This document shows, one piece after another, positions 54,841 to 64,000 of a DNA stretch of 64,000 bases; within the stretch, counting starts at the first letter, position 1, and each line of letters starts with the position of its first letter. A model generated the notes under the pieces. The model did no database searches and had not been told where the DNA came from. It worked only from the letters and a program-made list of their open reading frames with translations. The translations under genes were made by a program, and so were the position numbers. Source of the DNA: Plantago ovata (lineage: Eukaryota; Streptophyta; Magnoliopsida; Lamiales; Plantaginaceae); the NCBI GenBank assembly GCA_028274465.1, contig CM051458.1, positions 59,137,253-59,201,252 of the forward strand, read 5' to 3'.

Positions 54841-56606
54841 ATGTCTTTTTGGTGAACTTGGGCCAATATTCTCAGCATCACGAGATGCGTCGTTGAATAG
54901 TTGCTTCTTGTGTTTCAGCAACTTCTGGAACTGGAAACCATTGCTATCTCAGCAACTGGTCCTTCAGCAAGCGGGGTTTCAGCAAACTTGATGAGTTGCT
55001 TGTTCAGCAACCATCAGCCAGTGCCGCTTTTGCAGATCAGCAGCAATGTCACTTGTGGTTCCATAGTTGGATCATCTAAATTATCTACAATGTAGATATC
55101 TGGGACTTGGGCAGGAATTTCATTTCACTTGCTTGTGGTCTGTTCTCAGTAGATGTATCAACGTTAAGTCGATCATTTGAAGGCTTCCGCAAACACTTCA
55201 ACATTGCTGACATAGGCTTCAGTAACCACCTTGCAACATCTACTGGCAAATGCGTTTCAGCATTTGTCTGGGAATTGTCTGAGAGGTCTTGGACATTAGG
55301 AACTGACTGCGAGCCAGTGTTTTCTTCCTTGTGTTACTTGTCCGTTTCCTCTTAGGTACGGGATTTGCTGATGACGCTGCAGTCTGAGTGTCATCATCAG
55401 CTTTCCTCTTTTTCTTGTTTAGATTCTCCAGTTTCCCAGAGGCATCAGTAGTTGCATTTTCAGCAACGGCTGTGTACACGTACCTTGTTGATTATCTACA
55501 GCATTCATTTTGTTACCACCACCAACAGCAGTTTCATCTCTAAGTTGCTGAGTGGTAACATCTGCAGCTGTTGTATACCTTTCTTGCTGGCTTGTGCTGA
55601 CAACATTTGCAGCTGTTGTCTTCTTTGATTTTTCTTTCTTGCAGCAATCTTAGGTACATTCTGCTTGTAGAAAGATCTTCCCACATTGCATACAGATTCT
55701 TGATTGGCAATGGGTTTCTCAGCTGAATCCTGAAATGTTCAAGGATATAGCATATCTTGATTCCATACATAACTGGAAAGGAAGGTGAGACCTTGTTGTC
55801 TTCTACCTTTACCTTAAACTTAGTAACACAATCAACAAGCCTGTTGAAAATGTACTTAGCCCAGTTAAGTTCCGTTTATTTTCATGATATGCATCAGCAG
55901 CGGCCATCTTCTCAGGCCTACTTGGTCAATTCCTCCAACTTGGGAGTCAAGAACTTTATCAGTAGCAGAGCTACTAGACCAAGTGAATGGCAGAGATGCT
56001 TTCTCTTAACGTGCTTTGTCCAAGTCACGGGAGCAATCTCGCCTTTCTTCATTTTCTCATTTCTGACGTCACTGTAGAAAGCTTCAATTTCTTCGTCAGT
56101 GGCAGTGACGTCATCTTCAGTTCCAGTGGTTGGAATCTGAAAGATTTCGCTAAATCAGTCCATTTCAGGACGATTTGCGTGTTCTGAACTGTAGTAAAGA
56201 TCACTTTTTCAGTGACTCCTTTACTATCAGTAAGGGACTGGATTTCTGCATTATTGTAGAATTCCATTGTATCTATCATGCTCACTTGCTTAGTGCGAGC
56301 AGATATAAAGTTCATGAGGCCTTGCTGCTTGATAAACTCAAGCGCCTCTTCATTCTCGTCATCGAGTTCTTGTTCATAGAAGTACCTAATGTACTTCTCC
56401 TTTGCAAACCTCCCCATTGCATCAACATCTCACACTTTGCAGTGTCAAGATATGACGGAGGCATAGGTTTTTCCGATATTCGGTCGTTTTTCAACACAAC
56501 TTTCGTTGTGTTTGTAGCCGGAGTAGTCACCGGAGCAGTGCGTGTCTTCAGCACTGTCAACCTTAGATGACTTTGAGGACTTAGAAGACTGTCTCTTTGG
56601 TGCCAT
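54841..56606 (-). pseudogene. SIRE-type third frame (copy B)
   Basis: It starts at 56606 with MAPKRQSS, as in copy A, and keeps the same blocks (PPSYLDTAKCE, YEQELDDENEEALEFIKQQG, YGIKICYILEHFRIQLRNPL) and the basic region (NKKKRKADDD, PKRKRTS). It continues to the assembly gap. Fossil; broken. Confidence 0.7.
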
Positions 56607-57129
56607 TTCTTTTATAGAGCAGAAAAATGTGTACGAAAAGAGATAGTTTGCTTTTTGACCGGAGGTACAGTAGATTCAGGCTAAATTTGCAGAGAAAGGA
56701 AATGTGAGTTAAAGAATTTTGTCATTTCTCTAACTCCTTCTTTATATAGTGTCTCTGGTGTGTGAGAAACTCAATCGATTTGAGCTCTCAGCAAGGGTAA
56801 AACAGAGAAACACAGGCGTTAGTGGAGCCTTTGCATTAATGCGTAGTGGCCACTAACTTGAAACCGTCAGAGCACTCTCTCTCTTTGTTTTATTAACCGT
56901 TAGATTATAACTCCTTTTAATCAATGGCCACGATTGAATTCATGTCATGATTATTACGAGTTTATCTGTGCCCGATTAACGTCACAAATTGATTTTACCG
57001 AGTTTTAAGGGATTAGATTGCTTGCTGAAATAGACAAGAATCTTTTCAGCGAGTTTGAATTATCACCTAGATACTTGCTGAAAGTTCCCCCTTACTTAGA
57101 TATCTCATATTTTTTAAGTTTAAAAGATA

Positions 57130-57487
57130 TTTCTGATTTCCCGTATCAGTAAATTCTTTTGTACTTGAGATATCCTTTGGTAAAATCTGAGAAATGAGTT
57201 TTGCTCTTTTTCTGAGTTCCCGTCTCAGAATATTCCCTTGATACTTGAATACCTGTTTCAGTATCTTTGATTGTCTGATGCCTGTTTCAGCAATCCTTAA
57301 GTTTTTCTCTTACTGAGTGCCTGTCTCAGCAAGTGATCAAGTTTCCTAACAAATACCGTTTTGAAGGAATTACTTGCTGAATGCCTGTTTCAGCAAACAT
57401 GTAGTGACTTATCATTTCTTAGAAGAAATTAGTAGACTGAGCTTTTAAGAAGAATACTTTGGCTTGCTGAATACCTGTTTCAGCATT
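57130..57487 (-). other. Seven-hairpin array after pol (copy B)
   Basis: Read on the minus strand, hairpins lie at 57487-57463, 57397-57372, 57333-57309, 57295-57269, 57265-57240, 57230-57210 and 57154-57130. They match the seven of copy A in order and in loop type. An example of a paired change is the seventh stem: CTGAT with ATCAG here, CTGAG with CTC in copy A. The array again ends just before the internal AAGGGGGAAC. Confidence 0.75.
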
Positions 57488-57506
57488 CTGCCAAATGTAT
57501 CCTTTA

Positions 57507-59340
57507 TTGAGGTAGTTCAATCAATCCAAGGTTATACCTTAGCATTGCGAACCTATTATCTGGTAGGGGCTTGGTAAAGATGTCAGCAAGCTGATCATCA
57601 GTGCCTACTTTCACAACCTCAATATCTCTTTTTCCACATGATCTCTAATGAAATGATGTCTAATATCAATGTGCTTAGTCCTAGAGTGAAACTTAGGATT
57701 TTGCGTGATGCAATAGCACTTGTATTATCACAAAAGATTGGTGTTTTCTTTGCAGAAATACCATAATCTCTTAATTGTTGCTGAATCCATAGGATTTGAG
57801 CTGTGCAACAACCAGCTGCAATGTATTCAGATTCAGTGGATGAATTGGCAACACAGGTTTGCTTCTTGCTGAACCATGATATTAATCTAGTACCCAAAAA
57901 CTGACAAGTTCCAGAGGTACTTTTTCTATCAAGAGTTGATCCTCCATGATCAGCATCAGAATAACCAACCAATTCAAGTCCAGAATCTTTAGGATACCAT
58001 AATCCAACATTGACTGTACCTTTGACATATTTCAGTATCTTGATTGCCTTTTGTAGTGTGATTCTCTTGGATCAGATTGGAATCTTGCACACACACAAAC
58101 ACATACTGAATGTCAGGTCTACTTGCTGTTAAATACAACAAGGAACCAATGAGCTTCCTATACTTGTGTTCTTCAACACTTTTATCTTCTTTAGTATAGC
58201 CCAATTTGGTACCAACACTCATAGGGATCTTTTCAGGTTTCTCATCCTCTTTGATCCTAAACTTTATGAGCATTTCTTTCGCATACTTTGCTTGATTTAT
58301 GAATATTCCATCTTTGAGTTGCTTGACTTGCAATCCTAGGAAATAATTCAATTTCCCATCATACTCATTTCAAACTTATTTGTCATGAGTTTGGCAAAAT
58401 CATCACAAAGTTGCTTGTCCTTAGATCCAAAAATTATGTCATCCACATAAATTTGAACTAAGAGTATTTTACCATCATGGTTCATGGTAAATAAGGTTTT
58501 GTCAACTTCACCTTTCTTGAAACCATTTTCCAGCAAGAACTTAGCCAAGGTATCATACCATGCTCTTGGTGCTTGCTTTAGACCATATACAGCTTTCTGA
58601 AGCTTGTATACCATCTTGATTTCTGAGGGAAGTTCAAAGCCAGGGGGTTGTTCTAGGTAGACTTCTTCAGCAAGTTCACCATTCAAGAATGCACTTTTAA
58701 CATCCATTTGGTAAACAATGAAGTCATTGTGAGCAGCAAAGGCCAAGAAAAGCCTAATTGCATCCAATCTTGCAACTGGTGCATAAGACTCATCATAGTC
58801 CAATCCTTCAGTCTGACAGTAACCTTGAGCAACTAAACGTGCTTTATTCTTGTTACTTCACCAGACTCACTCAGCTTGTTTCTGAACACCCACTTTGTAC
58901 CAATAGCTTTCTTGCCTTCAGCAAGTGGCACAAGTTTCCAGACTTTGTTTCTTTCAAATTGATCCAGTTCTTCTTGCATTGCCTTTATCCATTCAGAATG
59001 CTTAAAGCTTCTTCTATGGTTTTAGGTTCAATTTCTGAAACAAAGCAAGAGAACAATGATTCTACTTCTACGACAGTTGCTTCTTCAGCAAGTCCATGAG
59101 TAGCTTTGGATCTAGTCACTTGGCGTTTATTAATATCGCCAATCATATCCGTAGAGGGATGATCTCTAATCCATTTATTAACAGGGTTTCTGCTTGTTGG
59201 ATCAGGATATGTTTGCTCATCAGCATGTGACTCTTCAGTATGTACTTGTTCAGTACTACTGGGAATTTGTGTCTCTGCTGAGATTTGTTCATCAGCAACT
59301 GCTTGTTCAGCATTGCTTGATTGAGGTAGTTCATCAGCAG
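57507..59340 (-). pseudogene. SIRE-type reverse transcriptase and RNase H (copy B)
   Basis: On the minus strand [40 protein letters not shown], the catalytic [19 protein letters not shown]-like and [20 protein letters not shown] are read in order. An upstream linker is rich in Glu, Gln and Ser. Fossil; broken. Confidence 0.88.
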
Positions 59341-59522
59341 GCACTGGAGATTGCGTAATTTCAGCAACTTCCGGAGCAACCGCGTCTTTTGCTGGAAATT
59401 CTTTGTCGTGAACTATATTTATCTTGTCATGACTGGGGGAGGAGAGTCATTGTCAGAATCATCATTTAGTTCAATTGACTTGATTTGCCTAGCATTAGAT
59501 TCAGTTCTTTGCTCATGTATGA

Positions 59523-60860
59523 TTACTTTTTCATACATTCTGATATTTCTTCTTCAGCAGGCACTCCTTGTGACTTTTCGTAGAATACAACATGCACTGA
59601 TTCTTCAATCTTTTGTGCCTTTTTGTTGTAAACTCTATAAGCTTTACTATGCAAGGAGTAGCCGAGAAATATCGCTTCGTCTGCCTTTGGTTGAAATGTT
59701 CTTAGGTATTCTCTACCATTGTTAAGAACGAAACACTTGCAACCAAATACTCTTAGATGAGTGATGTTAGGAGGTCTTCCAACAAACAATTCATAAGGAG
59801 TTTTGTTGTATTCCTTAGTAATCAAACATCTGTTTTGAGTATAACAGGCGGTATTAATCGCTTCAACCCAATAAGCCTCACTTATTTCAGTGTCAGCAAG
59901 CATTGTTCTTGCGGCTTCTTTCAGGGTACGATTCTTCCGTTCAGCAACACCGTTTGCTGTGGTGTTCTTACTGAGGATAACTGATGTTGTATTCCTTTTG
60001 AGGTACAATATTCAGTTATGTACTGGTTTACAAACTCAGTACCATGGTCTGTCCTTATGACTTTTACCTTGTCATTTTTCATGACTTCAAGCTTATTCAG
60101 CAAGTTAGGTATTTCAGTCTTGGTTTCAGATTTGTGCTTGATGAATACTACCCAAGTGAATCTTGAATAGTCATCTACCACGACTAGACCATACTTCTTA
60201 CCAGCATAGCTTGTTGAAGAAGATTCAAACAAGTCCATGTGCAAGAGTTGTAAAGGTTTTGTAGTTGACGGTACTGCCTTGTTCTTGAAAGAAGATTTGG
60301 TTTGCTTTCCTTGCTGACATGCATTGCAAACACCATCCTTCTTAAAAGTAACCCTAGGTAATCCAACTACAAGTGCCTTTTTAGGCAGCTTATTCAGCGT
60401 CTTGAAGTTTAGATGACTTGTTCGTTTATGCCATAACCATGCTTTTTCAGCAAGGCAATCATGATCTGAGACAAGGCATTTTTCAACAATTGCTGAAGAC
60501 CAATCAACGGTGTACAAGCCTCCTGATCTTCTTGCAATCATTATTACCTTTTAGTCTCGAAATCTATAAGTTTACATTCATCACTTTTGATTTTGATGAA
60601 GTATCCTTTGTCAGCAAACTGACTCATGCTGAAAAGGTTAAACTTAAGATTTTGACATAAAGAACTTCAGTAATGGTTATGCATCCTAACTTCACGTCAC
60701 CATAGCCTTTTGTAGAACCGGAGCCTCCACCAGCAAACCTTATTGTTGGACCTTTAGACCACCGTCTATAGTTTATAAGGTTATTCTTGTTGCCTGTCAT
60801 GTGCTTTACACAACCACTATCAAAGTGTCAGATTGCATCGTTTGTCTCCGTGGCTGAAGT
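59523..60860 (-). pseudogene. SIRE-type protease and integrase (copy B)
   Basis: On the minus strand WLWHKRTSHLNFKTLNKLPK, CNACQQGKQTKSSFKNKAVP, VVDDYSRFTWVVFIKHKSET, VIRTDHGTEFVNQYITEYCT and TPYELFVGRPPNITHLRVFG appear in order. Fossil; broken. Confidence 0.86.
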
Positions 60861-60883
60861 CTGCACAATCAAGAGCAAACAAG

Positions 60884-63304
60884 TTAATTATCCAATAATG
60901 GATGTCCATTAACATGTTCAAGAATGCGTCCAGTGGAAACCCAAGTCTTAAGTTTTTCAACTTTGACTTGTTTTCTACTTGCTGAGGAACTAGGAGGTTT
61001 TGAGCTGAAAGACTTTTGACTCGTGCTGGTCAAATCCACTTTCTGATGTGGTGTCTTGCTCGGTTGACCTTTTTGCTGAACATACTTTTCAGTAAGTTCT
61101 TTTCTAGCAAGGTTCCTTCTAGCCCTAGCATTAAGAGTCTTTTCAGAACTCTTAGGCTTGATTTTCTTCATCTCTTTGAAGTATCTTTGCTGACTTTGCT
61201 TATACTCATGAAAAAGTTGACTTTGCTTGGTTTTGAAACCGAGTCCACTTTTCGGAGAATGCTGAGCTTTTGTGTCAGCAACCTTACTTGATTCAGGTTT
61301 GTCAGCAAAGGTCTTCTGATTACTTTTAGTAATCTTGCCTTTAGACTTAACAACTTGCTTTTCAGCAACTTGTTTGGCGGGATGCTTCACAACATCCTTC
61401 TTCTTTCCAGTTTGCTTCTCAGCAACCTGTTTTCCTTTTAAAGTCTTGTTACTTTGAGTAGCAACAACGGGCTTTATGGTCATAGGTACTTGATTGCATG
61501 TTTCAGCAACCTTAGATTGACCAAACTGATAGAGTTCTGGTAGACCACTATCAGTAGCACGTACAAAGGAGATCGGTGATTTATCTTTGCTCAAGATTTC
61601 TACGTCATCACCTTCATACATTGCACCTAAACCTTCTTTCTGAGATGGATCTCTCAAGTAAGAGTTTAGTTCAGTCAGCGTATTACTTGCGTCCACATAA
61701 GATTTGAAATTGATTTTCATCTTTTTCATCTCTTGGATTTCAGCAAGTAACTTTAGAATTGAGGACTGATATTCTTCCAATTCTAATGCCATTTGAGAAT
61801 TCTTCTCTGTAGATTCAGCAATCAACTTCTTAAGACGCCTTATTTCAGCATCCTTCTCTTCTGTCTCTTCCTTCAGCAAGACGTACTTTTCAGTAGTCTG
61901 CTTGGTCAGAGTTTCAGCAATCTGTAGTTTCTCTTGCTGTCTGCTCAGAGTTTTCTCAAATCTTTCAATTTCTCCTTGAATCTTGTCAAGGTCAATCTCG
62001 TCTTCACTTTCTGAGTCTGAGTCCGAGATAGGGTTGTTTACCTGACCGGCCATGAGGCAGAACTCGTAGTTTGACACATCTGGATAAGCTTCCATAGCTA
62101 TTCCACAAACTTCTTTGCCAATCTCCACGTCTAGAGTGGCTTCTTCATCGTCAGTGTCTGAACTTTCATCCTCACTGTCTTCGGAGCTAGTATCAATACA
62201 CAATGCATCGATTTTTGCTTGAAGCTTCTTCTTTTCTTCAGCAATAAAGGCTCTTTTGAACTTATTCTTCCTTTCAGCAGATTTGCCTTTCAGCAAAGGG
62301 CAATTAGCTTTGAAGTGTCCAGGCTTTTTGCAGTAAAAGCATAAATCATTTCCAACTGCTGGTTCTTCTGATGAAGTAGCTTGCTGAGCTTGCTTGTTCA
62401 GCGACCTAGTCTCATTCTTGTACTTATGGTAGTTGTTACCAAGATGCTTTTTCAGCTTCTCTTTTGCTTTTCGCCTTTCAAGTTCCTTGCTGATAAATTT
62501 CTTCATGTTTTTGACAACTAAAGAGTTTTCATCAGTAGGCTCTTTTTCATTCTTCTTTTCAGAAGATGACGGCTTTGCAGCAAGAGCAACGTTTTGCGAT
62601 TTTTCAGCAAATACATTTTCTCTTAGCTTTGTCTCATAGTTGACAGTAGCAAGATGAGAGAACAACTCTGTTGGTGTAATGTCTGGCATTCCTTGATTGT
62701 AATAGAAATTCTGAGTGTGGATCCATTCTTGATTCAGACTTCTGATGATAGTTTTCACTTTCTCAGAATCTGAGTAAAGGTTTCCAACACCCAAGGCTGC
62801 CATTTCACTAACAAGTGTTGTGAATCTGAAATCCAAGTCTTCCAGTGACTCGTTTGTACCTTGCTTAAAGTTTTGAAACTTTAATTTAAGTACTTCAAGT
62901 TTGTTTTCCTTGGTTTTGTCAGATCCAGCACAAAGATCTTGAACCATTTTCCAAGCTTCCTTTGCAGTCTTAGCACCCCACAATTTGCACTATATGGTAT
63001 CCGGAGTTGATCGAATGATGATATTTCTTGCTTGGCCATCAAGACGGAATCTCTTAGCTTCGTCAGAAGTCCATTCCTCTCTTGGTTTTGGCACAACCGT
63101 ATCCGATGGTTCGCCTAAGATAGTTTCCTTTCCAGCTTCAGTGGTCTTGTGAGGGAAACTCCTTTCAACCTTAGTGATCTTGATAGGTCCATCATTAATG
63201 ACGGTGACCATCTCATCACTAATGGCCTCAAGATGTAGCATCATGTTGTTTCGCCATTTTTCGTAATTTTCCAGCTTCAGCAAGGGAGCATCTCCTAAAG
63301 ACAT
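60884..63304 (-). pseudogene. SIRE-type gag (copy B)
   Basis: This is the most complete gag of the three copies. It starts MSLGDAPLLKLENYEKWRNN at 63304 and includes the gag core, the zinc knuckle CFYCKKPGHFKANC, a long coiled coil (QGEIERFEKTLSRQQEKLQI, EEKDAEIRRLKKLIAESTEK) and the Lys/Gln-rich tail ending NGHPLLDN. At about 800 residues it is long for Copia gag but usual for SIRE. Confidence 0.88.
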
Positions 63305-63402
63305 CCTGTCAGCAAAGCACTACCAAACTGATCAAGTGAGAGTGATTTACGGAAAGCACCTAAGGGGATCTAGGTTCAGTGCTGAAGGTTAAAGAACCTC
63401 CA

Positions 63403-63414
63403 GCTCTGATACCA
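63403..63414 (-). promoter_or_regulatory. Primer binding site, initiator tRNA-Met type (copy B)
   Basis: On the minus strand TGGTATCAGAGC lies two bases after the LTR end, as in copies A and C. Confidence 0.88.
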
Positions 63415-63416
63415 CT

Positions 63417-64000
63417 TGTTGGTCCCTTTAAACAACAAGAAAAGACTAGAGGGGGGGGGGGTGAATAGTCTTTTCAAACTTTCGTCGTTTAAAACTTTCT
63501 CAGCAAGTGCTTATTACTTTTCAGTAATGAGTTTGCTGATACTTAACTTTTTCAGAAAGCGTAAGTTACTTTTTAGTAACTAGGTTTGCTGATACTTAAA
63601 ATCAGAGAGCGGAAGTCTTTGATACAATAAGTGCTCTTTCATTAAATGAAGGTTTCAGCAAGTGATGTGAATGACTGTGTACAGACAGATATGATTTGCT
63701 GAAAACTAAGTACAATAAGTAAATCACACAAACACTTTTATAGTGGTATCTGAGAGTCGCGTAATCTCTCAACTAATCAACTTTGTCCTTTCTAGGACTG
63801 AATCCACTAAGATATGATTGAGGTTCCTTACAACTCCTATCTAGAGTGATTCAAACAGAAACCAAAGCACACTTTCTTCGTGTCCAACCTAATCTAGAGA
63901 ACGCAACCTTGTTCTCCACTAAACTTGGTACTTTTAATCAGCAAAACTATGCTCGATTAAGTTCCCCCTGAATATCACGCCTGAAAGGGTGTATTTTCAG
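63417..64000 (-). repeat. SIRE-type 5' LTR of copy B, runs off the window
   Basis: The LTR end is TGTTGGTCCC at 63417 (plus-strand view), with an eleven-G tract nearby and the same sequence order as 40715 and 51215 read backwards. The window ends before the LTR start. Confidence 0.9.

Larger units (their letters stand above)
54841..64000 (-). mobile_element. SIRE/Maximus-type Copia retrotransposon (copy B), minus strand
   Basis: Parts, read on the minus strand, are: LTR (from beyond 64000 to 63417), primer site (63403-63414), gag (about 63304-60884), protease and integrase (about 60860-59523), reverse transcriptase and RNase H (about 59340-57507), a hairpin array (57487-57130), an internal polypurine tract (about 57093-57084) and the third frame (about 56606 into the gap). 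It is the best preserved of the three copies in its gag. Broken, several breaks; its far LTR is not in the window. Confidence 0.9.

Overview
The window is repeat-packed plant nuclear DNA, most likely from an angiosperm and probably a eudicot. The evidence is plant lineages of LTR retrotransposons (SIRE/Maximus-type and other Copia; Athila-type and Tekay/Del-type Gypsy), a Cassandra LTR carrying a 5S-like box, an L1-type LINE with a plant RNase H tail, a Stowaway MITE, and two exons of a plant kinesin-7 gene. I cannot name the species. Two runs of exactly 100 N (25852-25951 and 54741-54840) are scaffold gaps, so the order across them is not proven. No intact host gene, CRISPR array or bacterial-type operon is present.

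Layout, left half. 1-6.7 kb is AT-rich non-coding DNA with a Stowaway MITE (740-977), a 250-bp tandem duplication (4701-5188) and a kinesin-7 exon on the minus strand (3759-3932). A second kinesin-7 exon lies on the plus strand (6705-7139) and is followed at once by an Athila-type remnant (7205-11951). Next come a cluster of short palindromes (11952-12290) and a solo LTR (12682-19408) flanked by a perfect 5-bp duplication. That LTR is split by a 4.9-kb mosaic insertion (14342-19274): a Cassandra LTR, 5S rRNA and tRNA-Ile pieces, inverted Tekay gag-protease, Tekay integrase-chromodomain and a Tekay LTR. A 5'-truncated LINE (19826-24966, minus) is split by a solo Tekay LTR (20249-21989).

Layout, right half. 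25.0-27.6 kb holds partial SIRE-type LTRs, a gap and a Copia fragment. 27638-34972 is an Athila-type element with gag and protease. 34973-39535 is the leader and LTR of a minus-strand element followed by an inverted copy of that LTR, making a palindrome of about 3.6 kb. 39536-54740 is a tandem pair of SIRE-type elements sharing one LTR. 54841-64000 is a third SIRE-type element in the opposite orientation.

How it fits together: most of the sequence is nested retroelement fossils. The parts worth a second look are not proteins. They are (1) the mosaic insertion, whose two ends come from different families yet sit on one target site; (2) a seven-hairpin array between pol and an internal polypurine tract in the SIRE-type elements, whose stems appear to covary between two copies; (3) three hairpins with GNRA-type loops upstream of the 3' LTR; (4) stem-loops placed directly before polypurine-like tracts in both Athila-type elements; and (5) GC-rich inverted-repeat arrays ending about 15 bp before the TATA box in both Athila LTRs. 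All comparisons were made by eye; no alignment or database search was run.
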